Shown: piece by piece, positions 1 to 8,990 of the stretch
Position numbering within the stretch: the stretch's first letter is position 1
Layout: every line of letters starts with the position of its first letter
Assembly (NCBI RefSeq): GCF_009862265.1
Contig: NZ_WWGX01000028.1
Span: 1-64,000 of the forward strand
Direction of reading: 5' to 3'
Origin: Streptomyces sp. SID8352
GTDB lineage: Bacteria > Actinomycetota > Actinomycetes > Streptomycetales > Streptomycetaceae
Length of the DNA: 64,000 nucleotides
Position numbers and translations under genes: made by a program
Notes under the pieces: model-generated
Database searches by the model: none
What the model was told of the DNA's origin: nothing
What the model saw: the letters and a program-made list of their open reading frames with translations, nothing else

Positions 1-1
1 C

Positions 2-2299
2 CCCGGCTCGCGCAACGCCAAGCGCTGGCAGGACGTGGAGGAACTGCTCGCCGCGGGCATCGACGTGGTCTCCACCGTCAACATCCAGCACCTGGAGTCC
101 CTCGGCGACGTCGTCGAGTCCATCACCGGGGTCCGCCAGCGCGAGACCGTGCCCGACGAGGTGGTCCGCCGCGCCGACCAGATCGAACTGGTCGACATGT
201 CGCCCCAGGCGCTGCGCCGCCGCATGGCCCACGGCAACATCTACCAGCCGGACCGGGTCGACGCCGCGCTCTCCAACTACTTCCGCCCCGGCAACCTCAC
301 CGCCCTGCGCGAACTCGCCCTGCTCTGGGTCGCCGACCACGCCGACGAGTACCTCCAGCGCTACCGCAGCGAGCACCGGGTCTCCCGGATCTGGGGCTCC
401 CGCGAGCGCATCGTGGTCGGGCTCACCGGCGGCCCCGAGGGGCGGACCCTGATCCGCCGCGCCGCCCGGCTCGCCGAGAAGGGCGCCGGCGGCGAGGTGC
501 TCGCCGTCTACGTCGCCCGCAGCGGCGGACTCACCGCCGCCTCCCCGAAGGAACTCACCGTCCAGCGGACCCTGGTGGAGGACCTCGGCGGCACCTACCA
601 CCACGTGCTCGGCGAGGACGTCCCCGCCGCCCTGCTGGACTTCGCGCGCGGCGTCAACGCCACACAGATCGTCCTCGGCTCCTCGCGCCGCAAGGCCTGG
701 CAGTACGTCCTCGGCCCCGGCGTCGGCGCCACCGTCGCCCGCGAGTCCGGCCCCGACCTGGACGTCCACATCGTCACCCACGAGGAGGTCGCCAAGGGCC
801 GCGGACTCCCCGTGGCCCGGGGCGCCCGGCTCGGCCGCGCCCGCCGCGTCTGCGGCTGGATCGCCGGGATCGGCGGCCCGCTGCTGCTCACCCTGCTGCT
901 GAACACCGTCCACCTCGGACTCGCCAACGACGTCCTGCTCTACCTGGCACTCACCGTCGCCGCCGCCCTGCTCGGCGGCCTCTACCCGGCGCTCGCCTCG
1001 GCCGCCGTCGGGTCGCTGCTGCTCAACTGGTTCTTCACCCCGCCGGTCGACCGCATCACCATCGCGGACCCGCGGAACATGCTCGCCCTCGCCATATTCG
1101 TGGGCGTCGCGCTCTCCGTGGCCTCCGTCGTCGACGTGGCCGCCCGCCGCACCCACCAGGCGGCCCGGCTGCGCGCCGAGGCCGAGATCCTCTCCTTCCT
1201 CGCCGGGGACGTACTGCGCGGCGAGACCAGCCTGGAGACGCTCCTCGAACGCGTCCGGGAGACCTTCGGCATGGAGTCCGCCGCCCTGCTGGAGCGGGAG
1301 GACGACGTGGCCCCCTGGACCTGCGCGGGGCGCGCCGGGCACGGCCCCCCGGTGGAGCGGCCCGACGACGCCGACGTCGACATGCCCGTCGGGGACCACA
1401 TGGCGCTCGCGCTGACCGGCCGCGTACTGCCCGCCGAGGACCGCCGGGTGCTGGCCGCCTTCGCCGCCCAGGCCGCCGTCGTCCTGGACCGGCGGCGGCT
1501 GCGCGAGGAGGCCGACCGGTCCCGCGCCCTGGCCGAGGGCAACCGCATCCGCACGGCGCTGCTCGCCGCCGTCAGCCACGACCTGCGCACCCCGCTGGCC
1601 GGGATCAAGGCGGCGGTCACCGGACTGCGCTCGGACGACGTGGCGTGGACCGAGGAGGACCGCGCGGAACTGCTGGAGGGCATCGAGGAGGGCGCCGACC
1701 GGCTGCACCACCTGGTGGGCAACCTCCTCGACATGTCCCGTCTCCAGACCGGCACCGTCACCCCCCTCATCCGGGAGATCGACGTCGACGAGGTGGTGCC
1801 GATGGCGCTGGGCGGGGTCCCCGAGGGCAGCGTCGACCTGGACATCCCGGAGACGCTCCCCATGGTCGCGGTGGACGCCGGGCTCCTGGAGCGCGCGATG
1901 GCCAATCTGGTCGAGAACGCCGTCAAGTACAGCCCCGGCGGGCGCACCGTCCTGGTGGCCGGGAGCGCCCTGGCCGACCGGGTCGAGGTGCGGGTCGTCG
2001 ACCGGGGGCCCGGGGTGCCGGACGAGGCCAAGGACCGCATCTTCGAGCCCTTCCAGCGCCATGGGGACGCCCCGCGCGGGACGGGCGTCGGCCTCGGCCT
2101 GGCGGTGGCGCGGGGCTTCGCCGAGGCCATGGGCGGCACCCTGAACGCCGAGGACACCCCGGGCGGAGGGCTCACCATGGTGCTGACCCTCCGTGCGGCG
2201 GCACCGGCCGCGCCGTCGGCCGTATCGTCGTCACGGGAACCCCACCGGTCCCACCCGCCCCGCGATCCCGCGACCCCGGAAAGGCAGGCCGCCCCATGA
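2..2299 (+). CDS. kdpD: KdpD osmosensitive K+ sensor histidine kinase (5' partial)
   Basis: Membrane sensor kinase that controls the Kdp high-affinity potassium ATPase together with KdpE. The reading frame is open from the first bases, so the true start lies upstream. The visible part begins inside the N-terminal KdpD domain (GSRNAKRWQDVEEL). It continues through a universal-stress-like domain (about residues 120-250), a four-helix DUF4118 membrane segment (about 275-370), a GAF-like region, a HisKA domain with the phospho-acceptor motif SHDLRTP, and an ATPase domain with N and G boxes (NLVENAVKYS, GVGLGLAVA). The stop overlaps the kdpE start in an ATGA. kdpFABC would be expected upstream, outside the window. 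Membership of the KdpD family is very secure. Confidence 0.96.
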   Translation, partial: PGSRNAKRWQDVEELLAAGIDVVSTVNIQHLESLGDVVESITGVRQRETVPDEVVRRADQIELVDMSPQALRRRMAHGNIYQPDRVDAALSNYFRPGNLTALRELALLWVADHADEYLQRYRSEHRVSRIWGSRERIVVGLTGGPEGRTLIRRAARLAEKGAGGEVLAVYVARSGGLTAASPKELTVQRTLVEDLGGTYHHVLGEDVPAALLDFARGVNATQIVLGSSRRKAWQYVLGPGVGATVARESGPDLDVHIVTHEEVAKGRGLPVARGARLGRARRVCGWIAGIGGPLLLTLLLNTVHLGLANDVLLYLALTVAAALLGGLYPALASAAVGSLLLNWFFTPPVDRITIADPRNMLALAIFVGVALSVASVVDVAARRTHQAARLRAEAEILSFLAGDVLRGETSLETLLERVRETFGMESAALLEREDDVAPWTCAGRAGHGPPVERPDDADVDMPVGDHMALALTGRVLPAEDRRVLAAFAAQAAVVLDRRRLREEADRSRALAEGNRIRTALLAAVSHDLRTPLAGIKAAVTGLRSDDVAWTEEDRAELLEGIEEGADRLHHLVGNLLDMSRLQTGTVTPLIREIDVDEVVPMALGGVPEGSVDLDIPETLPMVAVDAGLLERAMANLVENAVKYSPGGRTVLVAGSALADRVEVRVVDRGPGVPDEAKDRIFEPFQRHGDAPRGTGVGLGLAVARGFAEAMGGTLNAEDTPGGGLTMVLTLRAAAPAAPSAVSSSREPHRSHPPRDPATPERQAAP

Positions 2300-2979
2300 C
2301 CAGGGTGCTCGTGGTCGACGACGAGCCGCAGATCGTGCGTGCCCTCGTGATCAACCTCAAGGCGCGCCAGTACGAGGTCGATGCCGCGCACGACGGCGCC
2401 ACCGCGCTGGAGCTGGCCGCCGCCCGCCACCCCGACGTGGTCGTGCTCGACCTGGGCCTGCCCGACATGGACGGCGTCGACGTGATCAAGGGGCTGCGCG
2501 GGTGGTCCCGGGTGCCGATCCTGGTGCTCTCCGCCCGACACTCCTCCGACGAGAAGGTCGAGGCCCTGGACGCCGGGGCCGACGACTACGTCACCAAGCC
2601 GTTCGGCATGGACGAGCTGCTGGCCCGGCTGCGCGCCGCCGTCCGCCGCGCGGAGCCGGTCCCCGGGGGCGAGGACGGCGTGGTCGTGGAGACCGCCGGG
2701 TTCACGGTCGACCTGGCGGCGAAGAAGGTCCACCGGGACGGCAGGGACGTCCGGCTGACGCCCACCGAGTGGCACCTGCTGGAGGTGCTGGTCCGCAACA
2801 CCGGGCGGCTGGTCGGCCAGAAGCAGCTCCTCCAGGAGGTCTGGGGGCCGTCGTACGGCACGGAGACGAACTACCTGCGGGTGTACATGGCGCAGCTGCG
2901 CCGCAAGCTGGAGGCCGACCCGGCGCACCCCCGCCACTTCATCACCGAGCCGGGGATGGGGTACCGCTTCGAGCGGTGA
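2296..2979 (+). CDS. kdpE: KdpE response regulator
   Basis: OmpR/PhoB-family transcription factor paired with KdpD. An N-terminal receiver domain carries the acidic pocket (VVDDEP), the phospho-acceptor Asp in VLDLGLPDMDG, the Thr/Ser switch (VLSAR) and the conserved Lys in YVTKPFG. A C-terminal winged-helix DNA-binding domain ends in GMGYRFER. The length is 227 aa, normal for the family. The ATG at 2296 overlaps the kdpD stop by 4 nt, which indicates translational coupling. A longer reading frame continues upstream inside kdpD but is only a shadow, because the receiver domain starts exactly at this ATG. Confidence 0.96.
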   Translation: MTRVLVVDDEPQIVRALVINLKARQYEVDAAHDGATALELAAARHPDVVVLDLGLPDMDGVDVIKGLRGWSRVPILVLSARHSSDEKVEALDAGADDYVTKPFGMDELLARLRAAVRRAEPVPGGEDGVVVETAGFTVDLAAKKVHRDGRDVRLTPTEWHLLEVLVRNTGRLVGQKQLLQEVWGPSYGTETNYLRVYMAQLRRKLEADPAHPRHFITEPGMGYRFER

Positions 2980-3004
2980 CGGGTGAGCGGCCGGCCCCCT
3001 CGCG

Positions 3005-3042
3005 GTGAGCAGTGAGCAGTGAGCAGTGAGCGGTGAGCAGTG
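3005..3042. repeat. 7-nt tandem repeat after kdpE
   Basis: Five near-perfect head-to-tail copies of GTGAGCA (one copy reads GTGAGCG) lie 25 bases after the kdpE stop. It is a simple-sequence tract. Nothing shows that it works as a terminator. Confidence 0.8.
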
Positions 3043-3196
3043 GGTCGGGGGCGGGGCGCGTGGGCGCTTGGGAGGGCGGGCGCGCGGGGCGCCCGGGCGT
3101 GCGGGTTCCGGGGGCGCGAGGGGGCGGAAAGTGAGTCTTCCGATACCGGGGTCCGGCCGGTGCGTGACCGCCGGCGCGCCCCGGTACGCTTCAGAT

Positions 3197-3595
3197 ATGA
3201 GTGATGTTCCTCGTTCCGGCAAGCCGGTGGGCCGATTCCGGCGCATGTTCGACCGGCTCTCCTCCTCCCAGGAGGACCTGGAGTCGGAGGAGCTGCGGGA
3301 GGACGCGGAGACCACCGGCTGCACCCGCATCGGCGACTGCCAGGACCGGCAGGTCGTCACGGTTACTGGTACCTTGCGCACGGTCACCCTGCGTCCACGC
3401 GCGGGTGTTCCGGCCCTGGAGGCCGAGTTGTTCGACGGCTCCGCCGCCCTGGACGTGGTGTGGCTGGGCAGGCGTTCCATCGTGGGAATAGAACCGGGAC
3501 GCAAGCTCATCGCATCGGGGCGGGTCTCGATGAGCCGGGGCCGCCGGGTGCTCTTCAACCCGAAATACGAACTGAGACCCCTCGGACGGGAGTAG
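3197..3595 (+). CDS. OB-fold nucleic-acid-binding domain protein
   Basis: A 132-aa soluble protein. After an acidic N-terminus (about 45 residues) comes a strand-rich segment with an OB-fold pattern: QVVTVTGTLRTVTLRP, then ALEAELFDGSAALDVVWLGR, then IEPGRKLIASGRVS. This matches small single-OB proteins found in actinobacteria next to DUF3159 membrane proteins. The ATG at 3197 fits the start of recognisable sequence; the frame stays open upstream but without coding character. The next gene starts 3 bases after the stop, so the two probably form an operon. The biochemical role is unknown; nucleic-acid binding is inferred from the fold only. Confidence 0.85.
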   Translation: MSDVPRSGKPVGRFRRMFDRLSSSQEDLESEELREDAETTGCTRIGDCQDRQVVTVTGTLRTVTLRPRAGVPALEAELFDGSAALDVVWLGRRSIVGIEPGRKLIASGRVSMSRGRRVLFNPKYELRPLGRE

Positions 3596-3598
3596 CCG

Positions 3599-4435
3599 GT
3601 GACGTCGCTCGACAAGCCGACCGAAGACACGGAAACGGAAGCGAACGACGCCCGGGCGGTGACGGAGGCCGCGCTGTTCGAGGCGTTCGGCGGGGTGCGG
3701 GGCATGGTCGAGACCGTGCTCCCGGGCCTGCTCTTCGTCACCATCTTCACGATCAACGGCGATCTGCACATGTCCGCCATCGCCGCGCTGGCCGTGGCGC
3801 TGGCGCTGGTCGTGGTCCGCCTGGTGCGCCGGGACACCGTCAAGCACGCCTTCAGCGGCGTCTTCGGCGTCGCCTTCGGCGTGGTCTTCGCGATGATGAC
3901 CGGCAACGCCAAGAACTTCTACCTGCCCGGCATGCTCTACACCCTGGGCCTGGCGCTGGCGTACCTGATCACCGCGGCGGCCGGGGTGCCGCTGATCGGT
4001 CTGATCCTCGGCCCGGTCTTCAAGGAGAACCTCTCCTGGCGCAGCCGCAACCCGGGCCGCAAGAAGGCGTACACCAAGGCCAGCTATGCCTGGGGCCTGA
4101 TCCTGCTCGCCAAGTGCGCCGTCCTGTTCCCGCTGTACTGGTGGGCCGACACCGAGCAGCTCGGCTGGGTGATGGTCCTCCTCAAGATCCCGCCGTTCCT
4201 GCTCGCCGTCTGGCTGACCTGGGTCTTCCTGGCCAAGGCGCCGGCGCCGATCGACGTGTTCGCGGAGATGGAGGCGGCGGAGAAGGCCGAGGAGGAGCGG
4301 GCGCGGGCCGCGGCCGGCCCGTCCGGCGACCCCGGTCCCTCCTCCGGCCCGTCCGGCACCCCGGGTGCGTCCGGCACCTCCGGTACGCCGTCCGGCGCGG
4401 GGGAGTCCCGCGGCGGCGCGCACCGGGAGGGCTGA
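3599..4435 (+). CDS. DUF3159 family membrane protein
   Basis: A 278-aa integral membrane protein starting with GTG, three bases after the OB-fold gene. About five or six hydrophobic helices are visible from residue 40 to 215 (for example LLFVTIFTINGDLHMSAIAALAVALALVVV). The conserved DUF3159 features FGVAFGVVFAMMTGNAKNFY and WRSRNPGRKKAYTKASYAW are present. The last 60 residues are a Gly/Pro/Ser-rich hydrophilic tail with repeated SG(T/P) steps. The family has no established function. Its position among KdpDE and TrkA genes suggests, but does not prove, a link to ion or membrane homeostasis. Confidence 0.88.
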   Translation: MTSLDKPTEDTETEANDARAVTEAALFEAFGGVRGMVETVLPGLLFVTIFTINGDLHMSAIAALAVALALVVVRLVRRDTVKHAFSGVFGVAFGVVFAMMTGNAKNFYLPGMLYTLGLALAYLITAAAGVPLIGLILGPVFKENLSWRSRNPGRKKAYTKASYAWGLILLAKCAVLFPLYWWADTEQLGWVMVLLKIPPFLLAVWLTWVFLAKAPAPIDVFAEMEAAEKAEEERARAAAGPSGDPGPSSGPSGTPGASGTSGTPSGAGESRGGAHREG

Positions 4436-4611
4436 CCGGCCCGGCCGCCTCCCGTACGGCGGCCCCGTCCTTGTGGTCGCCCGGTCCGCCCGGCGCCTCC
4501 CGGGAGCCCGACCCGATCCGGGCCGACTGCGCGCGGCGACGGACGGCCCCTCGTGCCATGACGACCCCTCGTGCCGGACGGCACCCCGTGGGGCAGGCGC
4601 TCGCGACACGG

Positions 4612-4653
4612 CGGCGGGGTGTGCGGAGAGGGTTTCCCCCGCACACCCCGCCG
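4612..4653. terminator. strong bidirectional hairpin between convergent genes
   Basis: A perfect 15-bp stem (CGGCGGGGTGTGCGG at 4612-4626 with its complement at 4639-4653) encloses a 12-nt loop. It sits just after the stop of the minus-strand trkA gene (4666) and downstream of the plus-strand DUF3159 gene (4435), so it can end both transcripts. A second, weaker hairpin (GGCCGCC/GGCGGCC, 4443-4464) lies next to the DUF3159 stop. Confidence 0.8.
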
Positions 4654-4665
4654 TCGTCGTACGGC

Positions 4666-5343
4666 TCAGCTCAGCGGGTCCCGGCGGCGGGCGGACAGCA
4701 GGTCCTCCAACTGCTCCTCCCGCGCCTGGGCCGCCACGAACAGCAGCTCGTCACCGGCCTCCAGGGAGTCCTCCCGGGAGGGCGTCAGCACCCGGTTGCC
4801 CCGGATGATGGTGACCAGGGAGGTGTCCTCGGGCCACTGGACGTCACCGACCTGTGTGCCCGCCAGGGCCGACTCCTCCGGCAGCGTCAGCTCGACGAGG
4901 TTGGCGTCACCGTGGCTGAAGCGCAGCAGCCGCACCAGATCGCCGACGCTCACCGCCTCCTCGACCAGGGCCGACATCAGCCGCGGGGTGGAGACGGCGA
5001 CGTCCACCCCCCAGGACTCGTTGAACAGCCACTCGTTCTTCGGGTTGTTCACCCGGGCGACGACGCGCGGCACGCCGTACTCCGTCTTGGCCAGCAGGGA
5101 GACGACCAGGTTGACCTTGTCGTCTCCCGTCGCGGCGATCACGACGTTGCAGCGCTGGAGCGCGGCCTCGTCCAGGGACGTGATCTCGCAGGCGTCGGCC
5201 AGCAGCCACTCCGCCATCGGAACGCGCTCGACCGAGATCGCGGTCGGAGCCTTGTCGATGAGCAGGATCTCGTGACCGTTCTCCAGCAGCTCGCCCGCGA
5301 TCGAACGGCCGACCGCGCCGGCTCCGGCAATGGCGACCCTCAT
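4666..5343 (-). CDS. trkA: TrkA-family potassium channel regulatory protein (CeoC-like)
   Basis: A 225-aa cytosolic RCK protein that gates or regulates a K+ transporter in response to nucleotides. The N-terminal Rossmann fold shows the dinucleotide-binding motif GAGAVGRSIAGELLENGH and an acidic residue after strand 2 (LLIDKA). TrkA-C follows (about residues 135-215; LPEESALAGTQVGD, RGNRVLTPSREDSLEAGDEL). It is the second of two trkA-type genes; its ATG overlaps the stop of the upstream copy by one base (TGATG). Paired CeoB/CeoC-like genes are usual in actinobacteria. The nearest candidate partner is the APC transporter encoded divergently at 6863. Confidence 0.93.
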   Translation of the reverse strand: MRVAIAGAGAVGRSIAGELLENGHEILLIDKAPTAISVERVPMAEWLLADACEITSLDEAALQRCNVVIAATGDDKVNLVVSLLAKTEYGVPRVVARVNNPKNEWLFNESWGVDVAVSTPRLMSALVEEAVSVGDLVRLLRFSHGDANLVELTLPEESALAGTQVGDVQWPEDTSLVTIIRGNRVLTPSREDSLEAGDELLFVAAQAREEQLEDLLSARRRDPLS

Positions 5344-6014
5344 CAGTGACCGCCCTCCTCTTCGGGACCCGTGGCGAACGCCGCCTCGACCTTGTCGACC
5401 TCGTCGGTGCGCATCATCACGTGCACCAGATCGCCCTCCTGGAGCACCGTCTGCGAGGAGGGCAGGATCGCCTCCCCGAGCCGGGTGAGGAACGCGACCC
5501 GCACGCCGGTCTCCTCCTGGAGCCGGCTGATCCGGTGCCCGACCCAGGACTCCGAGGTGTGCACCTCGGCGAGCTGGACGCCGCCGGTCGGGTCGCGCCA
5601 GAGCGGCTCCGCGCCCGAGGGCAGCAGGCGGCGCAGCATCTGGTCGGACGTCCAGCGGACGGTGGCGACCGTGGGGATGCCCAGCCGCTGGTAGACCTCG
5701 GCGCGGCGGGGGTCGTAGATCCGGGCCGCGACGTTCTCCACGCCGAACATCTCGCGGGCCACCCGGGCGGCGATGATGTTCGAGTTGTCACCGCTGGAGA
5801 CGGCGGCGAAGGCCCCGGCGTCCTCGATGCCGGCCTCGCGCAGGGTGTCCCGGTCGAAGCCGATGCCGGTCACCCGGCGACCGCCGAACGACGAGCCCAG
5901 GCGGCGGAAGGCGGTGGGGTCCCGGTCGATCACGGCGACGGTGTGCCCCTGCTGCTCCAACGTCTGGGCCAGAGCGGAGCCCACGCGTCCGCAACCCATG
6001 ATGACAATGTGCAC
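5343..6014 (-). CDS. trkA: TrkA-family potassium channel regulatory protein (CeoB-like)
   Basis: A 223-aa RCK protein with Rossmann motif GCGRVGSALAQTLEQQGH, acidic residue in VAVIDRD, and a C-terminal TrkA-C domain (VQLAEVHTSESWVGHRIS, LPSSQTVLQEGDLVHVMM). It is the first gene of the two-gene operon and is translationally coupled to the second copy. The pair probably forms a hetero- or homo-oligomeric gating ring. No membrane segment is present, so the pore protein must be encoded elsewhere; the neighbouring APC transporter is the obvious candidate. Confidence 0.93.
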   Translation of the reverse strand: MHIVIMGCGRVGSALAQTLEQQGHTVAVIDRDPTAFRRLGSSFGGRRVTGIGFDRDTLREAGIEDAGAFAAVSSGDNSNIIAARVAREMFGVENVAARIYDPRRAEVYQRLGIPTVATVRWTSDQMLRRLLPSGAEPLWRDPTGGVQLAEVHTSESWVGHRISRLQEETGVRVAFLTRLGEAILPSSQTVLQEGDLVHVMMRTDEVDKVEAAFATGPEEEGGH

Positions 6015-6373
6015 GGCCTTACACCGACCCTCTTGTGAGCCCTCTGACCTGGGCGAACGTCCCGCTCATTTTCCTCTTTCGGATCGACGGGCCACACGTG
6101 CGGCGATCCCGCGCGGGACCGCCCGAGTCCATCATGCCCGTCCGGCGGCCCGGGGCCCCGTCCGGGTGGACCCGACGAGGGGCGGGGGAGGGGCCGGCCC
6201 GGGGTCCTCCGGAGCAGCGGTGGGCGGCAGCGGGCGTGGGCGGGGGTGCGGGGCGGCCGCGCGGCCGGTGCGGGAGCGCCGGGCGGCCGCGCGGGTGGGT
6301 GCGGGCGCGGGCGGGCGCGCGCGGGTGCGGGCGCGGGGTGCGGGGCGGCGGCGCGTGCCGTGGCGGCTCCGGG
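6015..6373. other. upstream region of the trkA pair, no gene seen
   Basis: About 360 bases without a convincing gene. The trkA promoter should lie in the first 100 bases upstream of 6014, where the DNA is relatively A/T-rich (TCATTTTCCTCTTTCGGATC). Bases 6240-6350 are a low-complexity G/C tract of alternating CG and GGG steps with no visible coding signal. Confidence 0.5.
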
Positions 6374-6487
6374 TCACCGTCCGGTGGACGACCTCCGCCG
6401 GCCGATGCTGCGGATGCTCGCGGCGGTCAGGACGCCGAGTCCGACGAGGGCGGCGGCACCGCCGATCAGCTCCGCGGACAGATGCAT
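6374..6487 (-). CDS. small single-span membrane protein, 37 aa
   Basis: A short reading frame begins with ATG at 6487, four bases after a perfect AGGAGG ribosome binding site. The peptide starts MHLSAELIGGAAALVG, so it has one hydrophobic helix (about residues 4-24), and it ends in a very basic tail (RSIGRRRSSTGR). Such tiny membrane proteins are common in Streptomyces. Its place between the trkA pair and the APC potassium-type transporter would fit a transporter accessory subunit, but this is only inference. The ribosome binding site is the main support. Confidence 0.5.
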   Translation of the reverse strand: MHLSAELIGGAAALVGLGVLTAASIRSIGRRRSSTGR

Positions 6488-6862
6488 GGGACCTCCTGGG
6501 TCTCGGGGCCTCCCGCTCCCGGCCCGCTCCCGGCCCGGTCCGGCCCGTGGAGTCGCGACGCCTCCACCCACTCGGCACGGTGACCGTCCGTGCCGAGAGG
6601 GTGGCCGGCCGTGCCCTCCGGTGACCGGTCGTGCGGGGAGGGTGACCGAGTGTGCCGGGGCGGTGACGGGCGCCCCGCCCGGCCGGGGCGGAGCGGTGCC
6701 CGGTGGTACCGGGCCGGTGGCTGGCCATATAGCCACGGCACCCCCGCGACCTGCGGAATCCACGGCCGTGGCGTCCCCGGAATTCACCCGGAGGGCAGAC
6801 GTCCGACTCATCGGGGGTGGCGGCTGGTCGGCCCCCCGCCCATGGGCCTACGATCCCCTGTT
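6488..6862. promoter_or_regulatory. divergent promoter region with inverted repeat
   Basis: About 375 bases between the small membrane protein (minus) and the APC transporter (plus). Bases 6579-6672 hold an irregular tandem array of GGTGACCG/CGTGCC-like units. An inverted repeat (GTGGCT at 6717-6722, AGCCAC at 6731-6736) surrounds an A/T-rich centre (CCATAT). It lies about 130 bases before the transporter start and is a candidate operator. No riboswitch fold such as a c-di-AMP element was recognised. Confidence 0.35.
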
Positions 6863-8923
6863 GTGTCCAAACTGACCGACGTGCCCAAGCGGATTCTGAT
6901 CGGGCGCGCACTGCGCAGTGACCGGCTGGGCGAAACGCTCCTGCCGAAGCGCATCGCCCTCCCCGTCTTCGCCTCCGACCCGCTCTCCTCCGTGGCCTAC
7001 GCCCCCGGCGAGGTCCTGCTGGTCCTCTCCATCGCGGGCGTGTCGGCGTACCAGTACAGCCCCTGGATCGCGGTCGCGGTCGTCGTGCTGATGTTCACCG
7101 TGGTGGCCTCCTACCGGCAGAACGTGCACGCCTACCCGAGCGGCGGCGGCGACTACGAGGTCGCCAACACCAACCTCGGGCCCAGGGCCGGGCTCACCGT
7201 CGCCAGCGCCCTGCTCGTCGACTACGTGCTGACCGTCGCGGTCTCCATCTCCTCGGGCATCGAGAACCTGGGCTCCGCGGTCCCGTTCGTCGTCGAGCAC
7301 AAGGTCGCCTGCGCGGTCGGCGTCATCGTGCTGCTGACCCTGATGAACCTGCGCGGCGTCCGGGAGTCGGGCACCCTCTTCGCCATCCCGACGTACGTCT
7401 TCGTCACCGGCGTCTTCCTCATGATCGCCTGGGGCGCCTTCCGCGGGCTGGTCCTCGACGACACCATGCGCGCGCCGACCGCCGGCTACGAGATCAAGCC
7501 CGAGCACGAGGGGCTGGCCGGGTTCGCCCTGATCTTCCTGCTGCTGCGCGCCTTCTCCTCCGGCTGCGCCGCCCTCACCGGCGTCGAGGCGATCTCCAAC
7601 GGCGTCCCCGCCTTCCGCAAGCCCAAGTCGAGGAACGCGGGCAACACCCTCGCGATGATGGGCCTGCTCGCCGTCACCATGTTCTGCGGCATCATCGCGC
7701 TGGCCTCCGCGACCGGCGTGCGCATGTCGGAGAACCCGGCCACCGAACTGCTCCGCGACGGCACCCCCGTCGGCGCGGACTACATCCAGCACCCGGTGAT
7801 CTCCCAGGTCGCCGAGGCCGTCTTCGGCAAGGGCAGCTTCCTGTTCGTGGTGCTGGCCGCGGCGACCGCGCTCGTCCTCTTCCTCGCCGCCAACACCGCG
7901 TACAACGGCTTCCCGCTGCTCGGCTCGATCCTCGCCCAGGACCGCTACCTGCCGCGCCAGTTGCACACCCGGGGCGACCGGCTGGCCTTCTCCAACGGCA
8001 TCCTGATGCTGGCCGGGGCCGCCGCCCTGCTGGTCGTCGTCTACGGCGCCGACTCCACCCGCCTGATCCAGCTCTACATCGTCGGCGTGTTCGTCTCGTT
8101 CACGCTCAGCCAGACCGGCATGGTGCGCCACTGGAACCGGCACCTGGCCAAGGAGCGGGACCCGGCCGCCCGCCGCCACATGATCCGCTCGCGGGCCATC
8201 AACACCTTCGGCGCCTTCTTCACCGGTCTGGTGCTGGTGGTCGTCCTGGCCACGAAGTTCACCCACGGCGCCTGGATCGCCCTGCTCGGCATGGGCATCT
8301 TCTTCGCCACCATGACCGCGATCCGCAGGCACTACGACCGCGTCGCGGAGGAGATCGCCGCCCCCGAGGACCCGGAGGAGGTGCCCGCGGACATCGTGCG
8401 CCCGTCCCGCGTCCACTCGGTCGTCCTCATCTCCAAGATCCACCGCCCCACGCTGCGCGCCCTCGCCTACGCCAAGCTGCTCCGCTCCGACTCGCTGGAG
8501 GCGGTCAGCGTCAACGTCGACCCCGCCGAGACCAGGGCGCTGCGCGAGGAGTGGGAGCGGCGCGGCATCGACGTGCCGCTGAAGATCCTGGACTCGCCCT
8601 ACCGCGAGGTCACCCGCCCGGTCATCGAGTACGTGAAGAGCCTGCGCCAGGAGTCGCCGCGCGACGCGGTCTCCGTGATCATCCCCGAGTACGTGGTCGG
8701 CCACTGGTACGAGCACCTGCTGCACAACCAGAGCGCCCTGCGCCTGAAGGGACGGCTGCTGTTCACCCCGGGCGTCATGGTCACCTCGGTGCCCTACCAG
8801 CTCCAGTCCTCCGAGGCCGCCCGGCAGCGGGCCCGCCGCCGGCAGAACTGGAACGCGCCGGGCGCCGTCCGCCGGGGCCCGGCCCAGCCCGACCGGTCGA
8901 AGGACACCACGCCGTCCACGTAG
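6863..8923 (+). CDS. APC-superfamily transporter, KimA-like potassium importer
   Basis: A 686-aa membrane transporter with about 12 helices in the first 470 residues and a 200-residue cytosolic C-terminal domain. The N-terminus (LIGRALRSDRLGETLLPKR, then ALPVFASDPLSSVAYAPGE) closely follows the pattern of Bacillus KimA (YdaO), a proton-coupled K+ importer of the KUP/APC group. Annotation pipelines usually call this family 'APC family permease' or 'amino acid transporter'. The GTG at 6863 is chosen because family similarity starts there. The neighbouring TrkA-type RCK genes and kdpDE support potassium as substrate. This functional assignment is an inference; membership of the APC family is secure. 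Confidence 0.88.
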   Translation: MSKLTDVPKRILIGRALRSDRLGETLLPKRIALPVFASDPLSSVAYAPGEVLLVLSIAGVSAYQYSPWIAVAVVVLMFTVVASYRQNVHAYPSGGGDYEVANTNLGPRAGLTVASALLVDYVLTVAVSISSGIENLGSAVPFVVEHKVACAVGVIVLLTLMNLRGVRESGTLFAIPTYVFVTGVFLMIAWGAFRGLVLDDTMRAPTAGYEIKPEHEGLAGFALIFLLLRAFSSGCAALTGVEAISNGVPAFRKPKSRNAGNTLAMMGLLAVTMFCGIIALASATGVRMSENPATELLRDGTPVGADYIQHPVISQVAEAVFGKGSFLFVVLAAATALVLFLAANTAYNGFPLLGSILAQDRYLPRQLHTRGDRLAFSNGILMLAGAAALLVVVYGADSTRLIQLYIVGVFVSFTLSQTGMVRHWNRHLAKERDPAARRHMIRSRAINTFGAFFTGLVLVVVLATKFTHGAWIALLGMGIFFATMTAIRRHYDRVAEEIAAPEDPEEVPADIVRPSRVHSVVLISKIHRPTLRALAYAKLLRSDSLEAVSVNVDPAETRALREEWERRGIDVPLKILDSPYREVTRPVIEYVKSLRQESPRDAVSVIIPEYVVGHWYEHLLHNQSALRLKGRLLFTPGVMVTSVPYQLQSSEAARQRARRRQNWNAPGAVRRGPAQPDRSKDTTPST

Positions 8924-8990
8924 ACTGGCAGGCTGGTGTTCCCACACCGCCGTCCCCACCCCTCGTACCCCGTACTGGAGTCACCCCGCC

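Noticed and set aside
982..3912. A 976-codon minus-strand frame opposite kdpDE
   Set aside because: Antisense shadow. kdpD and kdpE motifs are continuous on the plus strand.
6240..6350. G/C-rich alternating tract as a structured RNA
   Set aside because: Only simple CG/GGG alternation is visible, with no defined stem-loop pattern beyond composition.
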